Assembly (NCBI GenBank): GCA_963777565.1
Contig: CAVZQZ010000010.1
Location: 186,001-250,000, forward strand
DNA from: CALMEC01 sp963777565
Lineage (GTDB): Bacteria; Actinomycetota; Thermoleophilia; Miltoncostaeales; Miltoncostaeaceae
Length of the DNA: 64,000 nucleotides
Direction of reading: 5' to 3'
In this document: positions 30,511 to 39,618 of the stretch, in pieces
How the letters are laid out: each line of letters opens with the position of its first letter
How positions within the stretch are numbered: the first letter of the stretch is position 1
Made by a program: the position numbers and the translations under genes
Notes under the pieces: generated by a model
The model's database searches: none
What the model saw: the letters and a program-made list of their open reading frames with translations, nothing else
What the model was told of the DNA's origin: nothing

Positions 30511-31745
30511 GGGGCTGAGGGGGCCTCCTGCGTCGCGTCCGTGTACTCAGGCTGGGCGGACTCGACGCTCCAGTCGCCCCGAAACGCGACCGGTCCGACG
30601 CCCCGACCGTCCGGGAAGACCGTCAGCTCGATCACGCGCTCGATTGTTTGCAGAACCTCTCCGGCGGCGGTGCTGAGCGTTACATCGATGGAGAAGCGTC
30701 CATCCAGCAGCGGAAACTGGTGTATTGAAAACGTTGCGGTGTGAAGGCCGTGGTCATACGACCGGGACGCAAGGTCGGCGCGGCTGTCCACTCCGCCGAC
30801 GACGGCGCCGTCGACCGTCCGCAGGACGAGCGAGATGACGATGGGCGCTGTCGTGGCCGTTTCGTAGCCGATTTCGAACTCGACGGGTGAACCGCTGACG
30901 ATCCGGTCGGTCGTCATCTGGTCGCCGTCTCGGCAGCGGAACGCGACGATCCTGGCGAGATACCACTCCACGCTCCTGTTGATACGGACCGCGTCCGTTG
31001 TCTCATCAGACTCGCTCTGATGGTAGGCCCGCAGGACATCGGTCGGCCGCCCGTCCGCCTGGATCGCGCCCCCGGAGAGCCAGATCGCCCGATCGCACAC
31101 CCGTTCCACGGCTGCTGCGGCGTGGCTCACGAAGACGATCGTGACGCCGGACCGCTGGAACTCGGCGATCCGGGAGAGGCACTTGTTCTGGAAGCTGATG
31201 TCGCCCACGGCGAGGATCTCGTCCAGCAGGAGGATGTCCGGCTCCAGTTCCGAGGCGACCGCGAACCCGAGGCGGGCGTACATCCCGCTCGAGTACGCTC
31301 GAACGGGAACGTCGATGAAGTTCCGAAGCTCGGCGAACTCGATGATCCGCTCCATGCGCCGATCGATCTCGCTGCGGCTGACGCCGTGGATCGACGCGTT
31401 GAGAATCGCGTTCTCGCGCCCGGTGAAGTCGGGATGGAAGCCTGCGCCAAGCTCAAGCAGGGACACGACCCTGCCCGTCGTGCTCACCGTCCCGGCGTTC
31501 GGCGGCAGGATCCCGGCGATCAGCTTGAGTAGCGTGCTCTTGCCGGCGCCGTTTGGCCCGATGACACCGAGCGATGTCCCCGGCGCCACCTCCAGGTCGA
31601 CGTCGTTCAACGCCATCAGCGTCCGGGCTGTTACCCGGCGCCGCCGCACGAGCGTCTCCTTCAGCGTGAGGTTACGTTCGACCAGGAGGCGGTATGAGCG
31701 CGTAACGCCGCGCAGTTTGATCGAGCCCTTGCCAGGATGGCTCAT
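30507..31745 (-). CDS. wzt: polysaccharide ABC exporter ATP-binding subunit with C-terminal glycan-binding domain
   Basis: A 412-residue Wzt/TagH-type ATPase. The nucleotide-binding domain (residues about 10-250) has Walker A GPNGAGKST, the TagH-like LLELGAGFHPDFTGRENA, the signature YSSGMYARLGFAVASE, Walker B DILLLDEILAVGD and the switch His in IVFVSHAAAAV. Residues about 265-412 match the Wzt C-terminal beta-sandwich type that in ABC-dependent O-antigen systems recognises the modified non-reducing end of the chain. The ATG at 31745 overlaps the permease stop by four bases and the 3' end overlaps the methyltransferase fusion, so wzm-wzt-fusion form one operon. Confidence 0.92.
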   Translation of the reverse strand: MSHPGKGSIKLRGVTRSYRLLVERNLTLKETLVRRRRVTARTLMALNDVDLEVAPGTSLGVIGPNGAGKSTLLKLIAGILPPNAGTVSTTGRVVSLLELGAGFHPDFTGRENAILNASIHGVSRSEIDRRMERIIEFAELRNFIDVPVRAYSSGMYARLGFAVASELEPDILLLDEILAVGDISFQNKCLSRIAEFQRSGVTIVFVSHAAAAVERVCDRAIWLSGGAIQADGRPTDVLRAYHQSESDETTDAVRINRSVEWYLARIVAFRCRDGDQMTTDRIVSGSPVEFEIGYETATTAPIVISLVLRTVDGAVVGGVDSRADLASRSYDHGLHTATFSIHQFPLLDGRFSIDVTLSTAAGEVLQTIERVIELTVFPDGRGVGPVAFRGDWSVESAQPEYTDATQEAPSAP

Positions 31746-32539
31746 AGCTCGACCGCGATGTCACGTTGCAAGCGCCGAAAAACATGCGCACCCATGCCGA
31801 GGATGAGGCCACCGACGATAAAGATGTAGACCAGGTTCACGGCCGACGGTGCGCGTCCCCAGTACAATACGTCCTGGAGGGAGATCACGAACGGCGCCGC
31901 GATGTTCCCGTATTCGAGTAGGTAACGGAGCCACGGCCGCTCGCTCAGCTGCGGGAGCATGTCGAGGTTGTAGATGATCGGCGTCAGGAAGAACCACGGG
32001 ACGAGAAGTGCCGCGACGATGTGCTCGATGTCCCGGAAGAAGACGTTCAGGACGGAGATCGCGAGGCTGATGCCGATGACGAGCATCGCGACGGCGACGA
32101 GCACGAGCGGCAACAAGAGGACGTAGACCGGATTGCCCTCCGACAGGACGAAGGCAAACGGCAAGATGATCGCGATCATGACGAGCATGGTGATCGTTGC
32201 GGACGCGAGCGAGGAGAGGGGAAGCACCGCTCGCTGAAAGGGCACCTTCGTGATGAGTGCCGCGTTCGAGACGAGGCTGGTGGCACCCGAGATGAACGCC
32301 GCCCCGAAGAGTGCCCAGAATGCGAGCCCCACGAGCAGGTACAGCCAGTAGTGCGGGGTGTCGGCGACCTGCCAGAGGACGGAGAACACGACCGTGTAGG
32401 TCACCATGGTTACGAGCGGCACGATGAGGGTCCAAACAAGCCCCAGGATCGAACCCTTGTATCGCCCACGTACCTCGCGCCGCGCGAGATTTGCCAGTAA
32501 TTGCCAATTCGGCCGCTCGAGCAGCTGCATCACGGGCAT
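31742..32539 (-). CDS. wzm: polysaccharide ABC exporter permease
   Basis: A 265-residue ABC-2 permease with about six helices. Typical Wzm/TagG blocks: LARREVRGRYKGSILGLVW, LFGAAFISGATSLVSNAALI, TKVPFQRAVLPLSSL, VFFRDIEHIVAALLVPWFFL and TPIIYNLDMLP. It would form the membrane channel for undecaprenyl-linked polysaccharide with Wzt. The chosen ATG at 32539 (MPVMQLLERPN) is followed by another ATG at 32530. A TACGGT hexamer at 32543-32548 sits so close that a leaderless start at the second Met is possible. Longer frames upstream lack family similarity. Confidence 0.9.
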   Translation of the reverse strand: MPVMQLLERPNWQLLANLARREVRGRYKGSILGLVWTLIVPLVTMVTYTVVFSVLWQVADTPHYWLYLLVGLAFWALFGAAFISGATSLVSNAALITKVPFQRAVLPLSSLASATITMLVMIAIILPFAFVLSEGNPVYVLLLPLVLVAVAMLVIGISLAISVLNVFFRDIEHIVAALLVPWFFLTPIIYNLDMLPQLSERPWLRYLLEYGNIAAPFVISLQDVLYWGRAPSAVNLVYIFIVGGLILGMGAHVFRRLQRDIAVEL

Positions 32540-32722
32540 CGTACCGTACCCCCGGTGACCGCGATCGGCGCGCCGGTCCCGTATCCTCCACCGTGAGCGG
32601 TCAGCCATCGGGTCGCGCTCGCCGCGCGCGAGGGGCGATGTCGCGCATCGCGCAAGCTGAGCGCAGCACAGTCCTCGGGTCGGACGGGCGCCGGCCGGAA
32701 CGGCCGGAGGAGGCCGCTGGGT

Positions 32723-34720
32723 GTGACGTTTTCGCGGTGGAGAGGGCTTGTGACGGTCGCTAGAGAGCGGCCGTTCCACACGTGGTGCATCGCCGTCGTC
32801 CTCGGATATCTCATCCTCGTCGGCTGCGGAATCACAACCTCGTCAGCAGGCATCCAGCCCCTCCAGGACGATGGGACCGGGGGAGCCCGTGGACTGATCT
32901 TCGGGGGGCCGGACGCCATACGCTCCGACGAGTTCCTCCGCGTGACGCCATGGCGGATCGGTGTCATCGCGACGGGAGACGACTCGTTCGCCACGCCGTT
33001 GTCTTACCCTGACCCGCCGCTTGTCACCAACGCCCCGGGTGGCCTTATGACGTCCGTGTTGTTCCCGGACACCTCTCTCGTGCTGCAGGGATTGGGGCAA
33101 GTGGCAGCGTCGGCGGCCTTCGCCGCCGTCTGGTGGCTGCCGGTGCTGCTGGTCGCCCTCCTGCTTCCGCTCTGGTTCCGGCGACTCGGGGTTGGCATCC
33201 ATATCGGCGGACCGGTGACCGTCCTCGTCGTCCTCTCACCTGTCGTGCTGTGGTGGACGTGGGGACCATTGGTGGGCCTCGGCTGGGCCCTGGTCACAGC
33301 GGAGGGCGCTGCGGCGGGCGTCAGGCGAATGGTCAACCGCTCGTGGCTCCTGGGCGCAGCCTTCCTTCTCGTTGCAGCATTCGGCCTGGCGCGCCTGGCG
33401 CTGTCGTATCAGCCGTGGGCGATACCCCTCGGACTGACGGTGCTCGTGCCGACGCTCTTCCACCTCCTCCAGCCGCGGGAGGGACGCCTGTTCAGGGCGC
33501 TGGCCTGCGGCGGGACGGTCGTGGTCGGCGGAGCCCTCTTGGGCGCGTTTCTGCTCGAACACCGAACCGGCGTCTCCGTCCTCTCGTCCACCGTCTATCC
33601 GGGCTCACGGCGCTACACCGGCTCGCTCACGAGCCTTCAGGCCCTCTTCGACGCCCCTCACCTGCAGATCCTGAACGGGCACCCACCGATCGTCGGGACG
33701 AACGCGTCCGAGCTTACGTCCGGGTTCACGGTGCTCGGAGCGGCCGCGCTGGTACTCGCTGCTGCGGTCCGCTGGGACCGGCTTCGAGGCGTCCGGCTCC
33801 CGATTGCGGCCTCGCTCGGGGTGCTGCTGTTCCTGACGGCCTGGTGCACGTTTGACTGGCCGTTGAAGGCGGCGCGACTGTTCCCCGTGAACCTCGTCAG
33901 TCCGGGCAGGCTGGTCCAGGTCCTCGGCATCTCCGCGACGATCACCTTTGGCCTGGTGCTGGATGCCTGGCGCCGAGCACCGGCGACGCGCAGCCGGCGT
34001 ACCATCATCGTGGTCGCCGCGTTGTCCTTCATCCTGACGGCCGCCGGGGGGAGCCAGGTTCGGCAGGTCTTCATCCCGTCGCTGACCCCGACTCGTATCC
34101 TGCTCGCTTCCTTGGTCACGGCCGTCGCCATCGCCGTCGCCGTCGCGAAGCCGTCCAGGTCATGGTCGCTCGTTCCGCTCGCCGCGCTCGCCTGCGCGAT
34201 CGGGGTGGGCGTCAATCCGTTGCAGGTGGGGTTCGGCGATCTGCGTGACGGTGCGGCTGCGGGCGAGATCCGCGCCGTGACAGCCGACCTCCGTGCCGGC
34301 GAGCGCTGGGCAAGCGATGATCTCTACGTCGACGCGCTCCTGATGTCCAACGCCGCGCCGTCGCTGAGCGGGCAGCAGTGGATGGGCCCGGACGAGCGGG
34401 CATGGGCGATCCTCGACCCTCGCGGTCAGTACCGCGAGCTGTGGAACCGCGGTGCCGCGTACGTGCATTTCGGTTGGCTCCCGGCGGGCACACCGCTCAG
34501 GGTCGAGCTCCCGAGCGCGGACGTCATCTGGGTGCAGGCCGATCCCTGCGACGCCAGGCTCAGACGGCTGGGCCTCGCCCGGGTTGTGACGCCAGGGCGG
34601 TTGGATGGAAGCTGCTTGACGCTCGAGCGCAGCATCATGTTGGGGGGGCAACCGAGAGCGATCTACCGAGTCGCGACCTCGACGGACTCCGCGAGAGTCA
34701 CGACGCGCTCCCGGCAGTGA
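32723..34720 (+). CDS. large polytopic membrane protein of the polysaccharide locus
   Basis: A 665-residue membrane protein with about 12 hydrophobic helices (for example FAAVWWLPVLLVALLLPLWF and TVLVVLSPVVLWWTWGPLVG). It has an extracytoplasmic-looking N-terminal segment containing DGTGGARGLIFGGPDAIRSD and a soluble C-terminal portion with LMSNAAPSLSGQQWMGPDE. The overall shape (helices with a first long loop, then a soluble tail) resembles uncharacterised DUF-type membrane proteins and GT-C glycosyltransferases found in such loci, but I see no diagnostic catalytic motif. The GTG at 32723 has GGAGGAGG ten bases upstream. It is divergent from wzm and its end overlaps the convergent GT4 gene by 23 bases. 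Confidence 0.75.
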   Translation: MTFSRWRGLVTVARERPFHTWCIAVVLGYLILVGCGITTSSAGIQPLQDDGTGGARGLIFGGPDAIRSDEFLRVTPWRIGVIATGDDSFATPLSYPDPPLVTNAPGGLMTSVLFPDTSLVLQGLGQVAASAAFAAVWWLPVLLVALLLPLWFRRLGVGIHIGGPVTVLVVLSPVVLWWTWGPLVGLGWALVTAEGAAAGVRRMVNRSWLLGAAFLLVAAFGLARLALSYQPWAIPLGLTVLVPTLFHLLQPREGRLFRALACGGTVVVGGALLGAFLLEHRTGVSVLSSTVYPGSRRYTGSLTSLQALFDAPHLQILNGHPPIVGTNASELTSGFTVLGAAALVLAAAVRWDRLRGVRLPIAASLGVLLFLTAWCTFDWPLKAARLFPVNLVSPGRLVQVLGISATITFGLVLDAWRRAPATRSRRTIIVVAALSFILTAAGGSQVRQVFIPSLTPTRILLASLVTAVAIAVAVAKPSRSWSLVPLAALACAIGVGVNPLQVGFGDLRDGAAAGEIRAVTADLRAGERWASDDLYVDALLMSNAAPSLSGQQWMGPDERAWAILDPRGQYRELWNRGAAYVHFGWLPAGTPLRVELPSADVIWVQADPCDARLRRLGLARVVTPGRLDGSCLTLERSIMLGGQPRAIYRVATSTDSARVTTRSRQ

Positions 34721-35948
34721 CTGTCGGCGCGCTCCTCGAGCGGCGCCGGGCGATCGCCGCGGCCAAGGCGTCCTCAAACCCGCTGACGATGCGGTCGAGA
34801 TCGAAGGTCTGCTCGATGAACGCGCGTTGCAGCTGCGCCCGGCGAGTCCGCTCCGGCTCATCCTGAATGAGGTCCATCGCTCGCCCGGCCACGTCCTCCG
34901 GACGATCGACGAGGAGCACGCCGGCCGACTCGCCGATGACCCCCCGCAGCCCGTCGAGGGACGTTGACACTGTGGCGACGCCCGATGCCATGTACTGCAG
35001 CACCTTGTGTGGCAGGGCGCAGTCGGTCGTGAGGTGCTTTTCGAACGGATTTACCGCGACATGGCCCAACCGGATATGTGCTGGCAACGCGTCGTAGGGG
35101 ACACGCCCCGTCATCACCACCTGGTTCTGGATGCCGAGGTCGTCCCTCAATCGCCGCAGACGCTCAGCCGCCTCGCCGTCGCCGACGAGGACGATCTTCA
35201 TCCGGCGGTCCTCGCGGAGCGTCGGTGCGGAGGACGCCAGGAGGCCCTCGAGACCCGCAAAGCGGTAGAGCGTGCCCATGAAGAGCACGATCCGGTCATC
35301 GTCATGGAGCCCGTAGCGCCGCTGCAGCTCCGTGTCGGCCGGACCCGGCGTGAGGTGCGTCGTATCCACGGGAGGGAGGTCGACTCTCGTCTTCTCCGGG
35401 TCCGCTCCATGACGCACGCAGTACGCGGCCAGTGCAGGGTTGTTCGCCGAGACCACGTCGGCATTGCGGTAGACGTAGCCCTCCGCCCGTCGGATGAGGT
35501 GCGTGAGCCGGGTCTGACGCAGGGAGTGCGACACGTCGAGCGCCCGGAAGAGGCACGGGACGCCGTACCGGCCGGCGAGGGCGACCGTCTGCCAGCCGGT
35601 CGTCGGGACCGAGTACACGACCACGACATCGAAGCGACCGTGGGCGAGGAGCCGGCGGATCGTCGGCACGTTCGCGACGGCGGCAAGGTAGCGCTCGAGC
35701 GGAGCGCCGCCCATGGTCGGCGGGGTGACGACCGAGACGCGGCCGTCGGGATACGCACGTCCGGAGCGCGTCGCGACGCGTGTCCTCAGCGACGGTCGCG
35801 TGCGGACGGACGCGGGGGACCGGTCACGCTCGGGGAAGTGCAGGAAGCTGACCTCGTGGCCCCGAAGCGAGAGCAGCTCCGGGAACTCGTGCATCTCGAA
35901 CAGGACCTTGGTGAGGTAGTTGACCTCGTGAACGAAGAGGATCCGCAC
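34698..35948 (-). CDS. family 4 glycosyltransferase
   Basis: A 416-residue GT-B enzyme. The N-terminal acceptor domain starts RILFVHEVNYLTKVLFEMHE. The donor half has VLFMGTLYRFAGLEGLLAS, MKIVLVGDGEAAERLRRLRD, VVMTGRVPYDALPAHIRLGH and NPFEKHLTTDCALPHKVLQY, with the GT4 Glu-rich region altered to an NPFEK type. It would transfer a sugar from a nucleotide donor to a lipid-linked glycan in the cytoplasm. The GTG at 35948 lies exactly at the first Rossmann strand. Upstream in-frame extension to 36368 runs antisense to capF and is rejected. Confidence 0.88.
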   Translation of the reverse strand: MRILFVHEVNYLTKVLFEMHEFPELLSLRGHEVSFLHFPERDRSPASVRTRPSLRTRVATRSGRAYPDGRVSVVTPPTMGGAPLERYLAAVANVPTIRRLLAHGRFDVVVVYSVPTTGWQTVALAGRYGVPCLFRALDVSHSLRQTRLTHLIRRAEGYVYRNADVVSANNPALAAYCVRHGADPEKTRVDLPPVDTTHLTPGPADTELQRRYGLHDDDRIVLFMGTLYRFAGLEGLLASSAPTLREDRRMKIVLVGDGEAAERLRRLRDDLGIQNQVVMTGRVPYDALPAHIRLGHVAVNPFEKHLTTDCALPHKVLQYMASGVATVSTSLDGLRGVIGESAGVLLVDRPEDVAGRAMDLIQDEPERTRRAQLQRAFIEQTFDLDRIVSGFEDALAAAIARRRSRSAPTVTAGSAS

Positions 35949-36079
35949 GCGCCCGGAGCCTTTCACACTTCGCCGGAGCACGACCGGCCCCCGCACGAAC
36001 GCCGGCAGCGAGGGTCCAGGGGCCGCTCCGGGCGGCCTTGATCCACGTGGGCCCGTCCAGAGGCCATGGAGCCGTCGGT

Positions 36080-36085
36080 TAGGAT
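36080..36085 (+). promoter_or_regulatory. putative -10 element of capF
   Basis: TAGGAT, preceded by GGT, lies eight bases before the capF ATG. It fits the TANNNT pattern seen in front of other genes here. No convincing -35 box is visible. Confidence 0.4.
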
Positions 36086-36093
36086 CGCCTCCG

Positions 36094-37237
36094 ATGAGCA
36101 TGCGTATCGGCGTCACAGGCGGCGGCGGGTTTCTGGGGTGGCACGTCTTCTGCCATTCCCTCACCCGTGACGACGTCGAGGTGTACCGCATCCCCCGCGA
36201 CGCACTTGCCTCCGCCGAGCAGCTCGCACCGCACCTGGCCGGATGCTCCTCGTTGCTCCACCTCGCGGGGGTGAACCGCGCCCCCGACGAGGAGGTTCGG
36301 CGGGAGAACCTCAGGCTGGCGGACGTCGTCGCCGGGGCGGTGGCACGGAGCCCGGAGCTGCGGGGCATGGTCTTCGCGAACTCCGTCCAGGCAGAGGGTT
36401 CGAGCGTCTACGGAGCGGCGAAGCGGGACGCCGCGGAGATCCTCGCGCAGGCCGCGAACGGGCGCGGTGCCGCCTTCGCCGACGTGCTCTTGCCGAACCT
36501 CTTCGGGGAGCACGGCCGGCCCTTCTACAACTCGTTCGTCGCCACCTTCTGTCACCAGTTCGCGGTGGGAGAAGAGCCGCGTGTCAACGGCGCGGGCGAG
36601 TTGCCGCTACTTCACGCGCAGGAGGCTGCGCGCGTCCTGGCCGACGCAGCGGTCCAGGGGCGCAGTGGTCGCCTTCGCCCCCCGGCCGGCTGGTCCGCGT
36701 GCAGGACGTCGCGGACCTCCTCGCGCGTCAATCCGACTGCTATGCCAGTGGCGTCATCCCTCCCCTCAACGACGCGTTCGAGACGAGCCTGTTCAACCAA
36801 CTCCGGTCGTACGCACGACGGGTGAGCCCCTTTGCGACCGGCCCGACGCGGTTCGACCTCGGCGACCCCCTCATACGGCACAGCGATGCGCGCGGCGACC
36901 TCGTCGAGACCGTCCGAAGCCGATCAGGGGAGGGGCAGGTCTTCGTGTCCACGACCCGGCCGGGCATCACCCGGGGCAACCACTTCCATACCCGCAAGGT
37001 TGAGCGCTTCGTTGTCCTCTCGGGTCAAGCGGTGATCGGCTTGCGCCGCCTGGGCTTCGACGAGGCCGCTGGACATCGCCGTGAGCGGAGACGCACCAGC
37101 AATCGTCGATCAGCCGACGCTGTGGGCGCACAACATCACCAACGTGGGCGACACGGAGCTGCTGACGCTGTTCTGGGTCAACGAGATCTTCGATCCGTCG
37201 GATTCCGACACCTACCCCGCAGCCGGTGACGCGATAG
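36094..37237 (+). CDS. capF: UDP-2-acetamido-2,6-dideoxy-hexulose reductase CapF/FnlB-like, SDR plus cupin (frameshifted)
   Basis: Second enzyme of UDP-L-FucNAc synthesis. The N-terminal SDR part has GVTGGGGFLGWHVFCH, LLHLAGVNRAPDEEVRREN and the YGAAKRDAAEIL active-site helix. The C-terminal cupin has PGITRGNHFHTRKVERFVVL, LWAHNITNVGDTELLTLFWV and NEIFDPSDSDTY. CapF enzymes unite exactly these two domains (epimerase-like cupin and reductase). Indels near 36665, 37060 and 37215 break the frame. Removing one C at the last position gives an end TYPQPVTR with TAG at 37235-37237, eight bases before capG; as read, the two genes are artificially fused. Confidence 0.87.
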
Positions 37238-37245
37238 CCCGGGTC

Positions 37246-38371
37246 ATGACCGTCGTCGGCACCCGGCCCGAGATCATCCGCCTGGCCGCGCGTGATGCGC
37301 CGCCTCGACTCGCACCCCGGGCATCGAGCACGTGCTGGTCCACACCGGCCAGAACTGGGACCACCAGCTCAACGGGGTCTTCTTCGAGGAGCTGGGCCTG
37401 CGCCTGCCCGACCACGTGCTCGACGTGGACGTCACCTCGCTGGGCGCGACCCTCGGCGACATCCTGCGCAAGACCGAGGCGGTGCTGGCCGCGGAGCGGC
37501 CCGACGCGTTCCTCGTGCTCGGCGACACCAACAGCGCGCTGTCGCTGATCATGGCCAAGCGCATGCGGATCCCGACCTACCACATGGAGGCCGGCAACCG
37601 CTGCTTCGATGCCAACGTCCCCGAGGAGACCAACCGCCGCCTCGTCGACCACACCGCCGACTTCAACCTCGCCTACACCGAGCACGCCCGCCGCAACCTG
37701 CTGGCCGAGGGGCTGCACCCGCGGCGGATCCTCGTGACCGGCTCGCCGATGCGCGAGGTGCTCGGGCAGTACCGCGAGCGCGATCGACGGCTCCGGACGC
37801 GCTGGACGCGCTGGGCGCTGACCGCCGGGGAGTACTTCCTGGTCTCGGCGCACCGCGAGGAGAACGTCGACCGCCCCGAGCGGCTGGCGCTGCTGCTCGA
37901 CTCGCTGAACGCGGTGGCCGAGCGAGTGGGGCTGGCCGGTGCTGGTCTCCACCCACCCGCGCACCCGCAAGCGGCTCGAGGCGCGCCGCTGAGCCCGGCC
38001 GGCGACTCGACGGCATCCGCTTCCACGAGCCGTTCGGGTTCCTGGACTACAACCGGCTGCAGACTCAGGCGCGGCGTGCGTGCTGTCGGACTCCGGCACG
38101 ATCAGCGAGGAGTCCACGATCCTCGGCTTCCCGGCCGTGACCCTGCGCGACTCGATCGAGCGCCCCGAGGCCCTGGACACCGGCGCGATCACCATGACCG
38201 ACCTCGACCCGCGACCGTCGTGCTCGGCGTCCGGTTCGCGATGGCCGCGGCGGCGCCGCCGACGGGGCCGTGCCCGGCCGACTACGCGGTGACCAACACC
38301 CGCGAGCGGGTGGTCAACTTCATCCTCTCCACCGTTCACGGCGTCGCCGCGTGGGAGGGCCTCCGCCGCTG
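37246..38371 (+). CDS. capG: UDP-N-acetyl-hexosamine 2-epimerase CapG/FnlC-like (frameshifted)
   Basis: Third enzyme of UDP-L-FucNAc synthesis, a WecB-fold non-hydrolysing 2-epimerase. Blocks: MTVVGTRPEIIRLA, LVHTGQNWDHQLNGVFFEEL, RPDAFLVLGDTNSALSLIMA and HMEAGNRCFDANVPEETNRR. The GNRCFD form is the one found in FnlC/CapG rather than in plain WecB (which has GLRT). The later part has EYFLVSAHREENVD, FHEPFGFLDYN and CVLSDSGTISEESTILGFPA, in changing frames. Indels occur near 37295, 37790, 37945, 38005, 38075 and 38215. The ATG at 37246 is at the first strand. Confidence 0.88.
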
Positions 38372-38416
38372 ACCCGCGGTCTGACGCCCGTCCGGTCTCG
38401 GTCTTAGCCCCCCGTC

Positions 38417-39513
38417 GTGCCCCGCGTCCTGGTTAACCTGCTGTTCATCACCGGGACCAAGGGTGGCGGAGAGACCTACATCCGTGAGCTCTATCGCGCA
38501 CTTGGAGCGATGGACACCGAGTTCGAGTTCGTCGGCTATGCGAGTCGGGAGCTCATGTCGCTCGACCACTCGTGGTTCCCCGGCGAGGTCGTCGACTCCC
38601 GCATCAGCGGCGAGAACCGCTTCACGTGGGCGTTTGGAGAGTGCTTCGGCGTCGCCCGTGCCGCACGTCGCCTGAAAGTGGACCTGATCCACGGGCCGAC
38701 GTTGTTCGGGCCGCCCCGGTCACACGTTCCCGCAGTCGTGAGCATCCACGACCTTCTGTACTTCTCGAACCCCGAGATGATGACGAACCCGCTCTATACC
38801 GAGCCCGTGAAGTGGATGGAGAAGCGCGGGGCGAGGAATGCGAGCCGCATCATCACGATCAGCGCGGTGAGCGCGTCGGCCATCCAGCACTACCTCGGCG
38901 TGCCGGAGGGCAAGATCGACCTGATCCCGCTGGCGGGCACCCCCCCGAGAACTGGCGCCGCGCAGATCGGCGGCAGGGAGCTCGATCTCTTCCTCGCGAT
39001 CGGGACGCGCCGACCACACCGGAATCACGCCGTAATCGTCGAGGCGCTCCGCTGGATCGATCCGGCCGGCGGCCGAGAGTGGTCATCACCGGCGGTCACG
39101 ATCATGATCCCCTCGTCCCGCTCGTCGACAAGCACGGGCTCCAGGACTGGGTGGACCTCAGGTCCTGGGTCTCTCAAGAGGAACTGGACTCGCTGTACGC
39201 GCGCGCAACGGCCTTCATCGACGCGGCCTTTGCCGCGGGGTTCGGGCTTCCCGCGCTCGAGGCGATGCTCGCTGGCCTGCCCGTGCTTCTGGCCGATACC
39301 CCCATCTTCCGCGAGGTCGCGGGAGACGCGGTGCGCTACTTCGATCCCCATGACGCCCAGGCGTTCGCGAGGCTCATGACGGAGGTGACCGCTGATCCGG
39401 TCGCGCTCGATCGCATGGCGGTTGCAGGGCTTGCTCATGCACGGCGGTTCTCCTGGGAGAAGGTTGCGGAGCAAACGCTGGCCACCTTCCGCCGCGCCCT
39501 CTCCGGGCGCTGA
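38417..39513 (+). CDS. family 4 glycosyltransferase (one frameshift)
   Basis: A GT-B enzyme of about 365 residues. The N-terminal half has LLFITGTKGGGETYIRELYR, DLIHGPTLFGPPRSHVP and VVSIHDLLYFSNPEMM. The donor half has ASRIITISAVSASAIQHYLG, VVITGGHDHDPLVPLVDKHG and AAFAAGFGLPALEAMLAGLP, the EX7E-type region with the first Glu replaced by Ala-Gly. One indel near 39070-39080 moves the frame between the two halves; the second half is clean to the stop at 39513. It sits between capG and capE, so it may transfer L-FucNAc; that is only positional inference. Confidence 0.88.
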
Positions 39514-39581
39514 CCGAACGGCCGGCCGGGCCGGACGAGCGGGCCCCAACCTGGCCGGGCCATTTCGCACCCGCCATTCGG

Positions 39582-39587
39582 TAGGGT
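39582..39587 (+). promoter_or_regulatory. putative -10 element of capE
   Basis: TAGGGT, preceded by CGG, lies 31 bases before the capE ATG in the 105-base gap after the glycosyltransferase. Same TANNNT form as upstream of rmd and of the glycoside hydrolase. Confidence 0.35.
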
Positions 39588-39618
39588 GCGCCAGTTCGCC
39601 ACTCGACCACGAGGCCGC

